Numbered from the stretch's first letter, positions 52,796 to 62,862 are shown. The stretch: DNA of 64,000 nucleotides from an uncultured Kangiella sp. (GCA_947498625.1 CANMKR010000001.1:240090-304089); one strand, 5' to 3'. Numbers and translations are program-made. The notes: generated by a model not told the origin, from the sequence alone.

Positions 52796-54148
52796 CTAAC
52801 GCATCGTAACAAACTCTTCTGCCGAAGTAGGATGTATTGCTACGGTGTTATCAAAGTCAGCTTTGGTCGCTCCCATTTTTAAAGCTACTGCGAATCCTTG
52901 CAATATTTCATCCATAGCAAATCCTATGCCATGAATACCGACAACTTTCTCCTCATCACCAATACAAACTAATTTCATTTTAGTCGCCTCGCGGTGCTGG
53001 GTTAAAGCTGAGTACATGGCTGTGAAAGATGAGGTATAGACTTTGACTTTAGCATCACCGTATTCATCAATGGCTTGTTGCTCCGTTAAACCAACGGTTC
53101 CAATTGGAGGGTGGCTGAAAACTACGGTAGCGACGTTACTATAATCCAGGTGTTCGTCAGCTTTACCATTAAATAAACGCTCAGAAAGACGTCGGCCAGC
53201 CGCCACAGCTACAGGAGTAAGGGCTAAGCGACCTGTGTTATCACCGATGGCGTAGATGCCGGAAACATTGGTGTTTTGATATTTATCAGTGATAACAAAA
53301 TTATTCTGCTCAAGTGCCACATCAGTATTTTCTAGGCCAATATTAGAATTAGCTGCCTTGCGTCCTACTGCCCAAACGACTTGTTCGACTGGGCCAATGC
53401 TTTTGCCATTTTCCAGATGAATGATAAGTTTACCATCAGCATCTTTGTTGATCGATTTTGGAATGCTTTGGGTATGCAGTGTCGGACCGGATTCGGCCAT
53501 AATCTCAACTAAAGTATCAGAGATTAACTCATCGAATTCACGCAAAGGTTTATGCTTACGAACAATTAAGTCAGTTTTTGTGCCAAGCGCGTGGAATACC
53601 CCGGCAATCTCAACCGCAATATAACCGGCACCAATGACGGCCACACTCTCGGGTTGTTTAGTCAGTTCAAAAAAGCCATCGGAGTCAATTCCGTATTCTG
53701 CACCAGGGATTTGCGGGATAAAGGGATAGCCGCCGGTGGCAATAACCATATGGTCAGCAGTATATTGCTTGCCATCTACTTCAAGGGTTTTATTGTCAAC
53801 AAAACGCGCGAAGCCTTTGATCACGTCAACTTTATTGTTGGATAACACACGATCATAACTTTGGTGAATTCGTGAAATATAGGCTTGGCGAGAATCGACT
53901 AATGTTTGCCAATCAAACTGCATATCTTTATAGCTGAATCCATAATCTGCAGAATATTTGAAGGCTTCAGCTATCTGTGCGCCGTACCACATAGCTTTTT
54001 TTGGGACACAGCCAACATTGACACAAGTCCCGCCCAGATCCTTTGCTTCAATGATGGCGCATTTTGCTCCATGCATGGCAGCACGGTTGGCGCTAGCGAT
54101 GCCACCACTGCCACCGCCAATGGCGATAAAATCATAATGTTTGGTCAT
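52796..54148 (-). CDS. gor: Glutathione-disulfide reductase
   Basis: A 450-residue FAD-dependent pyridine nucleotide-disulfide oxidoreductase. FAD motif [15 protein letters not shown], redox pair [13 protein letters not shown] (Cys-x4-Cys), NADPH motif [13 protein letters not shown] and the C-terminal IHPTSAEEF with the catalytic His-Glu pair. It reduces glutathione disulfide with NADPH in the cytosol. Divergent from hldE, with which it shares a 122-base gap. Confidence 0.95.
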   Translation of the reverse strand: MTKHYDFIAIGGGSGGIASANRAAMHGAKCAIIEAKDLGGTCVNVGCVPKKAMWYGAQIAEAFKYSADYGFSYKDMQFDWQTLVDSRQAYISRIHQSYDRVLSNNKVDVIKGFARFVDNKTLEVDGKQYTADHMVIATGGYPFIPQIPGAEYGIDSDGFFELTKQPESVAVIGAGYIAVEIAGVFHALGTKTDLIVRKHKPLREFDELISDTLVEIMAESGPTLHTQSIPKSINKDADGKLIIHLENGKSIGPVEQVVWAVGRKAANSNIGLENTDVALEQNNFVITDKYQNTNVSGIYAIGDNTGRLALTPVAVAAGRRLSERLFNGKADEHLDYSNVATVVFSHPPIGTVGLTEQQAIDEYGDAKVKVYTSSFTAMYSALTQHREATKMKLVCIGDEEKVVGIHGIGFAMDEILQGFAVALKMGATKADFDNTVAIHPTSAEEFVTMR

Positions 54149-54270
54149 AACATTTTCTCGTGTTAAATCAATGAGGTTTATTATACGTATTTAACTGCTT
54201 TTAGCGTTAAAATGTTACAAAATGGACTGAAAATCGTTATGATTGAGCATATTTTTTTCATAGAGCATTT

Positions 54271-55689
54271 ATGAGCATAAAAATACCAGATTTTTCGAAA
54301 GCTAATATATTAGTGATTGGCGATATCATGCTCGATCGGTATTGGTATGGTGATACCTCGCGAATTTCTCCGGAATCACCAGTTCCTGTGGTTAACGTAG
54401 CTGACGCTGAAGACAGAGCTGGCGGGGCTGCAAATGTTGCCATTAATATTGCAAGTTTAGGCGCGCAAGTAACTTTATGTGGTATTACCGGCGATGATCC
54501 AGAAGCCGACGGCTTAGCAAGTATTTTGAAAACTAATAATGTAACTTGTGTTTTTGAGCGCCGTAATCATCAAACCACCATTACAAAGCTTCGAGTGATC
54601 AGTCGTAATCAACAATTAATCCGCTTAGACTTTGAAAAAGACTTTTCCTTAACTAGCCCGCTAAATCTAGAGCAAACAACCCTAAGTTTTTCTGACTATG
54701 ATGCACTGGTGTTATCGGACTACAATAAAGGCACTTTAGCTCAGGTTGAAAAAATTATTGCCAAGGCTAATTCAGAAAAATTACCAATAATTGTTGATCC
54801 TAAAGGGAGCGACTTTAGTAAATATAAAGGTGCTACTTTACTGACTCCGAATCAATCAGAGTTTGAAGCTATTGTCGGTAAAGTTGTTAATGATCAGGAT
54901 TTAGTGCTAAAAGCTGAAAATTTAAAGCGCGACTTGGATCTGGCTGCGTTGTTAGTAACCAGAAGTGAAAAAGGAATGGCCTTGGTTGAAACAGATAAGC
55001 CAGCCTACTTTCAACCAACACAAGCAAGAGAAATCTCCGATGTTACGGGTGCCGGAGATACAGTCATAGCAACATTAGCTGCAACGTATGCTTGCAGTAA
55101 AGATTTCGTATTAGCTAGTAAGTTAGCAAATCAAGCTGCAGGTATTGTTGTCAGTAAGCTGGGAACGGCAACTACCAATACTCAAGAGTTAGAGCGTTCC
55201 TTTGCGCTGGAATATGCACCTGAGCAAGGTGTCGTAGATGAGCAACAATTATTAGCCTTGATCGAAAATGCTAAGTCTTTAAACGAAACCATTGTTATGA
55301 CCAATGGTTGCTTTGATATTTTACATCCTGGCCACGTAGCTTATTTAAGAGAGGCGGCGAGTTTAGGGGATAGATTAATAGTAGCAGTTAATAGTGATGA
55401 TTCTGTTAAGCGATTAAAAGGCGATGCAAGACCGATTAATCCCGCAAGCCATAGAATGGAAATGTTGGCCTCTTTAAATGGGGTAGATTGGGTGGTTGAA
55501 TTTACAGAAGACACACCGCAAAGAATAATTGCCGAATGCTTGCCTGACGTTTTAGTTAAAGGTGGAGACTATCAAGCTCATGAGATCGCTGGTTATCAAG
55601 AAGTTACCGGTAATGGCGGGAAAGTGCAGATTCTTCAATTCAAAGATGGTTATTCGACCACTAATATTATTAATAAAATAAAGGCTTAA
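54271..55689 (+). CDS. hldE: Bifunctional heptose 7-phosphate kinase / heptose 1-phosphate adenylyltransferase
   Basis: A 472-residue fusion. The N-terminal PfkB-type kinase (residues 1-320) has MLDRYWYGDTSRISPE, RAGGAANVAINIASLG and the DVTGAGDTVIATLA anion hole. The C-terminal nucleotidyltransferase (from about 340) has TNGCFDILHPGHVAYL (HxGH) and FKDGYSTTNIINKI. It makes ADP-heptose for the LPS core together with GmhB. The following TTG-started gene begins 2 bases after its stop, suggesting an operon. Confidence 0.96.
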   Translation: MSIKIPDFSKANILVIGDIMLDRYWYGDTSRISPESPVPVVNVADAEDRAGGAANVAINIASLGAQVTLCGITGDDPEADGLASILKTNNVTCVFERRNHQTTITKLRVISRNQQLIRLDFEKDFSLTSPLNLEQTTLSFSDYDALVLSDYNKGTLAQVEKIIAKANSEKLPIIVDPKGSDFSKYKGATLLTPNQSEFEAIVGKVVNDQDLVLKAENLKRDLDLAALLVTRSEKGMALVETDKPAYFQPTQAREISDVTGAGDTVIATLAATYACSKDFVLASKLANQAAGIVVSKLGTATTNTQELERSFALEYAPEQGVVDEQQLLALIENAKSLNETIVMTNGCFDILHPGHVAYLREAASLGDRLIVAVNSDDSVKRLKGDARPINPASHRMEMLASLNGVDWVVEFTEDTPQRIIAECLPDVLVKGGDYQAHEIAGYQEVTGNGGKVQILQFKDGYSTTNIINKIKA

Positions 55690-55691
55690 CC

Positions 55692-56765
55692 TTGAAAGTC
55701 GCATTTTATGTTATGCATAATTATTACTGGCCGCATTTTGAACCAGTAATTAATGAGTTAGTCAGTAGAAATTGTGCTGTTATTGTTGGCTTCTCTCAAC
55801 AGCCTAGCGATCAGTTTATTGCAAAGCTAGAGAGCTATCAGGGATTGCAGTATAAGGTATCTAAAGACTATAGCATGGGTCAATGGTATCAATACTTTAA
55901 TCAGTTTAATCTTCAATGGCTTTTTTTTGGCAATGCCACTTCGACTTTAGAAGGACTGGATAAAAATACTAAAACTGCATTAATTCAGCATGGAATTGGC
56001 CCTAAATCTGTTTACTACACAGTTTCAGATTCACCAATTAAATATCGGTTCGTTGAAAGTGAACATCGGCTAAATAAATTAAAAGAGATGTTTCCGAGTA
56101 AAGTATTTATTCTAAGTGGTTATAGCAAATTAGATCCATTAGTTAATGGCGAAATATCAGCAAAGCTAGTATCAAGTTTTGCTGCTAATAAACAAACCAT
56201 ACTTTATGCACCTACTTTCTATCCTAGCACTGTCGATAATATGCCCGATGATTGGCCTGAGCAATTTGCAGATTACAATATTTTAGTTAAACCTCATGGC
56301 TTTTCTTATAGTAAAAAAAAATACCAGTCACATCGAGATAAGTTTCAAAAGTGGCAACAATATGAAAATGTTTATGTGGCACCTGCTGAAGATCAAGACT
56401 TATTACCTTATATGTTAAGCGCAGACTTAATGATGAGCGAATATTCATCTGCACTCTTTGAATTTGCTGCGATTAACAAACCAGTATTAATTTGCGAATT
56501 TGTAAAACTAAGATGGTCGTATCGAGGTATTTTCAGTTACAGAATAAAAGCCAGAGTAGATTCAGAGTTCGAGCGATATAAAAGCATTGGGACGAAAGTT
56601 CCTAATTTTTTGAGTTTATTGGAAATGACACAATCATCGTTTAATAAAGATCAAAATGATAACGAAAATAGAAAGCAACTTATTAATGAAATCGCAGGCG
56701 TTGTTGATGGTAAAGCTTCTCAGCGCATCGTCGATTATCTTTATGGAGAAACAGAATGCGCGTAG
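55692..56765 (+). CDS. CDP-glycerol glycerophosphotransferase family protein
   Basis: A 357-residue protein of the TagB/TagF-type family. It has IQHGIGPKSVYYT, VFILSGYSKLD, TILYAPTFYPSTVD, VKPHGFSYSKKKYQ and the C-terminal ADLMMSEYSSALFEFAAINKPVLI, the glycosyltransferase-B-like signature that binds CDP-glycerol. The start is the TTG at 55692, 2 bases after the hldE stop, since no earlier ATG exists. The next gene makes CDP-glycerol, so the pair probably transfers glycerol phosphate to LPS core, O-antigen or capsule. Such enzymes are classically Gram-positive (teichoic acid). Confidence 0.82.
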   Translation: MKVAFYVMHNYYWPHFEPVINELVSRNCAVIVGFSQQPSDQFIAKLESYQGLQYKVSKDYSMGQWYQYFNQFNLQWLFFGNATSTLEGLDKNTKTALIQHGIGPKSVYYTVSDSPIKYRFVESEHRLNKLKEMFPSKVFILSGYSKLDPLVNGEISAKLVSSFAANKQTILYAPTFYPSTVDNMPDDWPEQFADYNILVKPHGFSYSKKKYQSHRDKFQKWQQYENVYVAPAEDQDLLPYMLSADLMMSEYSSALFEFAAINKPVLICEFVKLRWSYRGIFSYRIKARVDSEFERYKSIGTKVPNFLSLLEMTQSSFNKDQNDNENRKQLINEIAGVVDGKASQRIVDYLYGETECA

Positions 56766-57160
56766 TTACTTTTGGCACTTTTGATGTGTTTCATGTAGGC
56801 CATGTAAGCATATTAGAAAGAGCCCGTTCACTGGGTACTGAGTTATATGTTGGGGTTTCTTCAGACGAGCTTAACTTTTCAAAAAAAGACCGCTATCCAA
56901 TCTATTCCGAAGAAGATCGAATGCATATTGTAAGCGCTCTAAAAAGTGTCGATTTTGTGTTTTTAGAACAGTCACTGGAGTTGAAAAGAGAATATCTTTT
57001 GCAGTATAAAGCCGATGCGTTAGTCATGGGTGATGATTGGCAAGGCAAATTTGATGAATTTGATGATATTTGCAAAGTAATCTATTTACCCAGAACACCA
57101 TCGGTATCAACCACAGAAATTATCGAAGTCGTAAAACACGTAACTGTAAAAAGTAGTTAA
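56756..57160 (+). CDS. tagD: Glycerol-3-phosphate cytidylyltransferase
   Basis: A 134-residue nucleotidyltransferase: VVTFGTFDVFHVGHVSILERA with the HxGH motif, and PSVSTTEIIEVVKHV near the end, the RTxxxSTTxI motif (here RTPSVSTTEI). It converts CTP and glycerol 3-phosphate into CDP-glycerol. The start lies 10 bases inside the previous gene, which uses the product. Standard length for TagD. Both genes lie between hldE and prlC. Confidence 0.88.
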   Translation: MRVVTFGTFDVFHVGHVSILERARSLGTELYVGVSSDELNFSKKDRYPIYSEEDRMHIVSALKSVDFVFLEQSLELKREYLLQYKADALVMGDDWQGKFDEFDDICKVIYLPRTPSVSTTEIIEVVKHVTVKSS

Positions 57161-57162
57161 GT

Positions 57163-59202
57163 ATGAATCAATTATTGAATCTTAAAACATTACCACCATT
57201 TTCGGATATTAAACCATCTCATATGCAGCAAGCTATCAAGACGATTATTGATGAAAGCCGTGTTGCGATTAATGAATTAGTTAAAAAGCAAAGTAAAGAA
57301 ACTATTAGCTGGGAATCTTTTATAGTTCCGATGGAAGCTATCAGTGATCGTTTAGATCGAGCTTGGTCACCGATTAGCCATATGAATGCGGTGGTCAATA
57401 GCGATGAAATTCGTGAGGCCTACAATGCTTGTTTGCCACTGCTGTCAGAATACGGCACTGAAATGGGTCAGCATCAAGGCTTATTCAGTGTGATTCAAAC
57501 GTTGAACGATCAGGCAAAAGAATTAGGGTTAGATAAAGTACAGCAGAAAATATTACAAGACGACTTGCGCGACTTTAAACTATCGGGTGTTTCCTTATCG
57601 GACGAGAAGAAAGAGCAGTATGGCAAATTGCAACTTAGGATGTCTGAGTTAACTTCTAAATTTGATCAGAACCTATTGGATTCTACTATGAGTTGGCATA
57701 AAGATTTAGCCAGCGCTGATGAGCTTGCCGGCTTACCAGAGTCTGCAATAGCAGCGGCAAAACAAACAGCCGAAAATAATAAGGTCGATGGCTATCGTCT
57801 TACGCTTGATTATCCTTCTTATTTACCTGTAATGATGCATGCTGATAACCGTGAATTAAGAGAAGAGGTTTATACCGCCTTTTGTACCCGCGCATCTGAT
57901 CAGGGCCCGCATGATGCGCAATATAATAATTCAGAATTAATGCCTGAGATTTTAGAGTTAAGACAGCAGCTAGCACAGCTATTAGATTTTAATTCTTATG
58001 CGGATTTATCTTTGGCTACTAAAATGGCCAATACGTCTGAGGAAGTGTTTAGTTTTCTTGTAGATCTAGCGCGAAAATCTAAAACTCAAGCTGAATCAGA
58101 AATGCAGGAACTGCAAGCCTTTGCACAAAAAGAATATGGGGTTGATGAGCTAAAGGCATGGGATCTTGCTTATTACAGTGAAAAACTTAAAAAGGAAAAA
58201 TATAACATCTCTCAAGAAGAGCTGCGCCCTTGGTTTCCTGAAGATAAAGTTATTGAAGGAATGTTTGAGATCACATCACAATTATTCGCTATAAGTTTTA
58301 AAGAGCGTGAAGATATAAACACTTGGCATCAAGATGTTCGCTTCTATGATGTCCTTGATCAAAATAATCAGCATATTGCTAGTTTTTATTTAGATTTATA
58401 TGCTAGAAAAAATAAGCGGGGCGGTGCTTGGATGGCCGATTGCATTGGCCGTAGAATTAACCAAGGCAGTGTCCAAATACCAGTAGCCTTCTTGACCTGT
58501 AACTTTAATGGCCCAGTAGGTGATCAACCTGCACTCTTCACCCATGAGGAGGTCACTACCCTCTTCCATGAATTCGGTCATGGTTTACATCATATGTTGA
58601 CCACTATTGATTACGCTTCGGTTGCTGGAATTAATGGCGTAGCCTGGGATGCAGTGGAATTACCGAGTCAGTTTTTAGAAAATTTTTGTTGGGTTGAAGA
58701 AGGCCTAAACAAAATTGCTCGTCATTATCAAACGGATGAAAAGCTACCTAAAGAAATGTTGGCAAAGCTTCTGGCAGCAAAAAATTTCCAGTCGGCTATG
58801 CAAATGCTTAGACAAATAGAGTTCGCTTTATTTGATTTTAGGATTCACGATGGATTTAAGGGCAAAACTGCTGCTGATATTCAGCAAGTGCTGGATGAAG
58901 TTAGAAGTGAAGTTGCAGTAGTACAAACCCCGGCTTTTAATCGTTTTCAAAATGGCTTTAGCCATATTTTTGCAGGCGGTTATGCAGCCGGTTACTATTC
59001 TTATAAGTGGGCTGAGGTTTTGTCAGCGGATGCTTTTGCGCGGTTTGAAGAAGAAGGTATTTTTGAGCCTAAGGTGGGCAAAGATTTCTTAGAGGCTATT
59101 TTACAAAAAGGTGGCTCGGAAGAGCCGGCAGACTTGTTTAGAGATTTTAGAGGGCGGGAGCCGTCGATTGAGCCTTTGTTAAAACATTCGGGAATTCAAT
59201 AA
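57163..59202 (+). CDS. prlC: Oligopeptidase A (M3 family)
   Basis: A 679-residue cytosolic metallopeptidase. The zinc site is TTLFHEFGHGLHHML (HExxH with HEFGH), with the further Glu in DAVELPSQFLENF, and the C-terminal FSHIFAGGYAAGYYSYKWAEVL contains the substrate-binding tyrosines of the M3 group. It cleaves peptides after signal-peptide processing and during protein turnover. Starts 2 bases after tagD and ends in a strong terminator. Confidence 0.96.
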   Translation: MNQLLNLKTLPPFSDIKPSHMQQAIKTIIDESRVAINELVKKQSKETISWESFIVPMEAISDRLDRAWSPISHMNAVVNSDEIREAYNACLPLLSEYGTEMGQHQGLFSVIQTLNDQAKELGLDKVQQKILQDDLRDFKLSGVSLSDEKKEQYGKLQLRMSELTSKFDQNLLDSTMSWHKDLASADELAGLPESAIAAAKQTAENNKVDGYRLTLDYPSYLPVMMHADNRELREEVYTAFCTRASDQGPHDAQYNNSELMPEILELRQQLAQLLDFNSYADLSLATKMANTSEEVFSFLVDLARKSKTQAESEMQELQAFAQKEYGVDELKAWDLAYYSEKLKKEKYNISQEELRPWFPEDKVIEGMFEITSQLFAISFKEREDINTWHQDVRFYDVLDQNNQHIASFYLDLYARKNKRGGAWMADCIGRRINQGSVQIPVAFLTCNFNGPVGDQPALFTHEEVTTLFHEFGHGLHHMLTTIDYASVAGINGVAWDAVELPSQFLENFCWVEEGLNKIARHYQTDEKLPKEMLAKLLAAKNFQSAMQMLRQIEFALFDFRIHDGFKGKTAADIQQVLDEVRSEVAVVQTPAFNRFQNGFSHIFAGGYAAGYYSYKWAEVLSADAFARFEEEGIFEPKVGKDFLEAILQKGGSEEPADLFRDFRGREPSIEPLLKHSGIQ

Positions 59203-59226
59203 AAAAGGCGCTTATGCGCCTTTTTT
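59201..59226. terminator. Bidirectional terminator after prlC
   Basis: AAAAAAGGCGC (59201-59211) and GCGCCTTTTTT (59216-59226) are perfect 11-bp arms around TTAT. The prlC stop codon overlaps its first base pair. It can also end the convergent gene at 59243. Confidence 0.9.
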
Positions 59227-59242
59227 AAATAACCAAAGTGAG

Positions 59243-59632
59243 TTATTTAGCTTTGGTTACACCTTCAACATCATACCAAGGAGTTGGGTTGATTGGGCAG
59301 CGATAGCGGAAGCCGTCGTCGGTAATTTCTACTCTTGAGATACGGGTTTGGTTTGGATCTAATGGGAATTTGTCCAATTGCTCGCGAGTCTTATAGTTTT
59401 GAATTTGGAAGCCTACCACTTTGTTGGTTTTATTGGTCACAACAAACTCGTATGTACCGGCTTTTAAGCTAGCTAAGGTTTCCTTAGCATCAAAATAACC
59501 ACCATACTGATCGAGGTGGATTCGTGTCACACCATTTTCGTCCCTAGTGGGTAAGTCTGCTAAAGCAGGTGTAGTTACTGCCAATCCTGTGATAAAAGTA
59601 ACAAGGGTTAAAAAAGTTTTGAGGGTTTTCAT
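59243..59632 (-). CDS. Exported protein of unknown function, cupredoxin-like beta fold
   Basis: A 129-residue protein with a signal peptide (LKTFLTLVTFITGLAVTTPALA). The mature part, with LKAGTYEFVVTNKTNKVVGFQI and DDGFRYRCPINPTPWYDV, resembles the cupredoxin or Ig-like beta sandwich, but the His/Cys/Met set of a blue copper site is incomplete, with only one cysteine. I do not recognise a family. GGAGAAAA precedes the ATG. It stands alone, between prlC and a rightward AraC regulator. Confidence 0.65.
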   Translation of the reverse strand: MKTLKTFLTLVTFITGLAVTTPALADLPTRDENGVTRIHLDQYGGYFDAKETLASLKAGTYEFVVTNKTNKVVGFQIQNYKTREQLDKFPLDPNQTRISRVEITDDGFRYRCPINPTPWYDVEGVTKAK

Positions 59633-59740
59633 AATTTTCTCCGATAGGTTGTATTTACGAGATTAATTATAAGGATAAAAATGTACTAATTAGCGCATTT
59701 AGTCTATATTAATTGTTCATTCGTATTAAATTATAGAAAT

Positions 59741-60583
59741 ATGGACACTATTGGAAAAATAATGACCTCGATGCACTTTGATGCCAATATTTACCTACAT
59801 TCGCAGTTTTGCTCACCCTGGGGCATGAAATCCGATAATCCTGGATTAGGTTCATTCCATGTAATCGCCTATGGAAACTGTTTGATTAAAATAGAGGGCA
59901 AGCCAGAATTAGTCTTGAATGCTGGCGATTTAGTATTTTTCCCAAGAAATACGCCACACCGTATTCAAAACCAAACCCATGCAGATGATCAGTTTACGAC
60001 TTTAATCTGCGGCAGTTATGATTTTGGTGAAAAGCAGAACCCGTTGTTAGGTTATTTGCCTGATCTTATTCATGTCTCGGCTAACGAAATTAGCAAGCTG
60101 CCATGGTTTGAATCCCTATTTCGACAGATAGTTAATGAAGCTGAGTCAGGAACTGATGGCAAAAGCTTGATTCTAGATAAGCTGGCAGAAATATTATTTA
60201 TTTATGTTTTACGCTATTTTGTGCAACACAAGCCCAATGAAAAAGGTTTACTTGCAGCTCTGTCGGATAAACAATTAAGCTTAGCTTTAGCGGCCTTTCA
60301 CTCCGATATAGGTAAGGCTTGGACGGTAGAATCCTTAGCGGAGAAAGCCAATATGTCGCGCTCGGCTTTCTCCAATTATTTTTCAGAGTTGGTGCAGTTA
60401 ACGCCAATGCACTATGTAAAGCAGTGGCGAATGCAAAGTGCCTATAATGCCTTGCGAGCGACTAAAGATTCAATTCTTTCGATAGCTTTGGATCATGGCT
60501 ATCAGTCAGAGGCAGCTTTTAGTAAAGTCTTTAAGAAACAATTTTCCATAACTCCAGGTAAAGCGCGCAGGCAACAATTATGA
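59741..60583 (+). CDS. AraC family transcriptional regulator with cupin sensor
   Basis: A 280-residue regulator. The N-terminal part (residues 1-110) is an AraC-type cupin with VIAYGNCLIKIEG and LNAGDLVFFPRNTPHRI. The C-terminal double helix-turn-helix is WTVESLAEKANMSRSAFSNYFSE and ILSIALDHGYQSEAAFSKVFKK. Its 3' end overlaps the FGGY kinase start by 4 bases (ATGA), so the two are probably one operon and it may sense the kinase's substrate or product. Later Met codons (MTSM) could be the real start. Confidence 0.88.
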   Translation: MDTIGKIMTSMHFDANIYLHSQFCSPWGMKSDNPGLGSFHVIAYGNCLIKIEGKPELVLNAGDLVFFPRNTPHRIQNQTHADDQFTTLICGSYDFGEKQNPLLGYLPDLIHVSANEISKLPWFESLFRQIVNEAESGTDGKSLILDKLAEILFIYVLRYFVQHKPNEKGLLAALSDKQLSLALAAFHSDIGKAWTVESLAEKANMSRSAFSNYFSELVQLTPMHYVKQWRMQSAYNALRATKDSILSIALDHGYQSEAAFSKVFKKQFSITPGKARRQQL

Positions 60584-62133
60584 GCCAGCAAAAAACTATC
60601 CTTGCCATCGACAATGGCACCCAATCAATTCGTGCAATACTGTTCGATTTGCAAGGGAATATTATTGCTAAGTCACAAGTACCATTGCTTAATGCCTATT
60701 TCTCTGAGCAGCCAGATTGGTGTGAGCAACATCCAACTTTCTTTTGGGACTCATTGTGTCGTGCTTGTAATGAGTTGTGGAAAAAACCTGAGGTGGTTAA
60801 GGATTCAATACAGGCGGTTGCCATAACGACTATGCGTAATACGGCGGTGAATCTGAATAAGCAGGGTAACCCTCTAAGGCCTGCTATTATTTGGACAGAT
60901 AAGCGTAAGACAAAATCGATTGAGTCTATAAAAGGATTTTGGAAGTATGCCTTTAAATTCGCTGGTGTTGAAGACACCATCAAGAATTTTCAACAGAGTT
61001 GCCAAGCGGCATGGATTGCAGAGAATCAGCCAGAGATTTGGGACAGCACCGATAAATTTTTATTACTCTCAGGTTATTTGAATTATAAATTAACCGGCGA
61101 GTATAAAGACTCGTTAGCATCTCAAGTCGGCTATATCCCTTTTGATTACAAAAGACATCAATGGGCAAAAAATAATGATTGGAAGTGGCAGGTGGCACCG
61201 TTAAAAAAAACGATGCTAACTGAGCTAGTAAAACCTGGCGATAAAATTGGAACGGTGAATCAAGAGGCATCGTTGCTGACTGGGATCCCGGAAGGAGTTT
61301 CAGTGATTGCGGCGGGAGCAGATAAATCTTCTGAGGTTTTAGGCTCAGGGTGTATTGAAAATAATCAGGCTTGTATAAGCTATGGTACTACCGCAACGAT
61401 CAATGTAACCAGCGAAAAATACTTGGAGCCGATAGCTTTTGTGCCACCTTATCCATCTAATGTCGCTGATGCATTTACTATCGAATATCAAATTTATCGC
61501 GGTTACTGGATGGTCTCTTGGTTTACTGAACAATTCGGAAAAGTTGAAAGAGATTTATCGTCAGAATTGGGTATCTCAGCGGAGCAACTTTTGGATAAAT
61601 CTATCACTGATATTGCGCCGGGTTCGGATGGTCTGATGCTGCAACCTTACTGGTCGCCAGGAGTGAAAATTCCAGGGCCTGAAGCTCGTGGGGCAATTAT
61701 AGGTTTTAGTGATGTTCACACCAGAGCACATGTCTATAGAGCGATTTTAGAAGGCATTGCTTATGGCTTAAGAGAAGGTAAAGAAGCTATAGAGAGAAAA
61801 ACAAAAAAGCCAATGGAGAAATTGATAGTGTCAGGTGGTGGTTCGCAAAGCGATGTTGCTATGCAAATAACGGCGGATATTTTTAATATGCCAGCCATTC
61901 GTCCTCATACTTATGAAACGTCTGCGTTGGGAGCTGCAATTAATGCTGCCATAGGGATTGGAGCTTATGCTGACTATCAAGAAGCGGTAACAGCCATGTG
62001 TCGACAGGGAGAGGAATTTACCCCGATTGCCGAGAATGTAAAGATCTACGAGCAGCTTTATCAATCAGGTTACAAAAAGCTGTATCAACAGTTAAAGCCT
62101 ATTTATCAGAAATTTCACGAGTTATTTAATTGA
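60580..62133 (+). CDS. FGGY family carbohydrate kinase
   Basis: A 517-residue sugar kinase. The N-terminal ATP/sugar motif is LAIDNGTQSIRAILFDLQG, followed by AIIWTDKRKTKSI, GADKSSEVLGSGC, and the C-terminal family signature LRE...KLIVSGGGSQSDVAMQITADI with ALGAAINAAIG. It phosphorylates a polyol or pentose-type sugar; no further gene of a catabolic pathway or transporter is adjacent, so the substrate cannot be inferred. Translationally coupled to the AraC gene. Confidence 0.87.
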   Translation: MSQQKTILAIDNGTQSIRAILFDLQGNIIAKSQVPLLNAYFSEQPDWCEQHPTFFWDSLCRACNELWKKPEVVKDSIQAVAITTMRNTAVNLNKQGNPLRPAIIWTDKRKTKSIESIKGFWKYAFKFAGVEDTIKNFQQSCQAAWIAENQPEIWDSTDKFLLLSGYLNYKLTGEYKDSLASQVGYIPFDYKRHQWAKNNDWKWQVAPLKKTMLTELVKPGDKIGTVNQEASLLTGIPEGVSVIAAGADKSSEVLGSGCIENNQACISYGTTATINVTSEKYLEPIAFVPPYPSNVADAFTIEYQIYRGYWMVSWFTEQFGKVERDLSSELGISAEQLLDKSITDIAPGSDGLMLQPYWSPGVKIPGPEARGAIIGFSDVHTRAHVYRAILEGIAYGLREGKEAIERKTKKPMEKLIVSGGGSQSDVAMQITADIFNMPAIRPHTYETSALGAAINAAIGIGAYADYQEAVTAMCRQGEEFTPIAENVKIYEQLYQSGYKKLYQQLKPIYQKFHELFN

Positions 62134-62147
62134 ATAAATAAAGAATA

Positions 62148-62172
62148 AAAAAAGCCGCACAAATGTGCGGCT
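62148..62172 (-). terminator. Rho-independent terminator for the leftward TetR operon
   Basis: AGCCGCAC (62153-62160) and GTGCGGCT (62165-62172) form an 8-bp stem. The run of A on its left gives a U-run only for minus-strand transcripts, so it mainly ends the operon coming from the right. Confidence 0.8.
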
Positions 62173-62253
62173 TCAGCGCCAAGGTGTTCTATAACTTGTA
62201 TGGGGGTGACAAGCATGGTAATTCAATTACCTAACGAACACGACAGGGAGTGA

Positions 62254-62862
62254 TCAGGCGCTTAAACTTTCAATATAATCTTTTAAACAGGCTCCAGCCT
62301 CATCAAAAGCAGTATCATTCATATAACATTTACATTGACCAATAATGCCTTCCATTGCTGCAATTAAGAACCGAGCAACGTTATTGGGGTTAACATCTTG
62401 TCGAATTAAACCGTTGGCTTGACCACGTTCAAATGCAGCAGTCAAAGCGTCATGCCATAGCTGCCAAATAGCAGTAATTCGAACCCTAAATGATTCGTCC
62501 AAAGGCGACATTTCTTGAGTCAAATTATTAAGAGGGCAACCTGTATGCAATTCCGTCATGTTGATTTCTTCACGCGCGACAGTCAGCATTTCAATCAAAT
62601 CTTTAACGGGGTCATTAAACTGCTTTAGTGGTTCTACCCACTTATCAAGAATCCAAGGTTTTAAAACTTCATCAATAACAGCATGGCCTAATGCTTGTTT
62701 GCTACTAAAGTGATGATAAAAAGCCCCTTTAGTTAAGGCAGTCATTTTTAACACCTGATCAACGCGAAGCCCTTGATATCCTTTTAAAAGAATTTCTTCA
62801 AAGGCCACATCAAGAATACGTTGGCGAGTTAAATCAGGATTACGTAATGCAGTGGCAGACAT
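62254..62862 (-). CDS. TetR/AcrR family transcriptional regulator
   Basis: A 202-residue regulator with the N-terminal helix-turn-helix RILDVAFEEILLKGYQGLRV and LTKGAFYHHFSSKQALGH, followed by the helical ligand domain. It is the last gene of a leftward unit; its ATG overlaps the stop of the LolA-like gene (TAATG). Likely controls the transporter operon, though its place at the promoter-distal end is unusual. The ligand is unknown. Confidence 0.9.
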   Translation of the reverse strand: MSATALRNPDLTRQRILDVAFEEILLKGYQGLRVDQVLKMTALTKGAFYHHFSSKQALGHAVIDEVLKPWILDKWVEPLKQFNDPVKDLIEMLTVAREEINMTELHTGCPLNNLTQEMSPLDESFRVRITAIWQLWHDALTAAFERGQANGLIRQDVNPNNVARFLIAAMEGIIGQCKCYMNDTAFDEAGACLKDYIESLSA

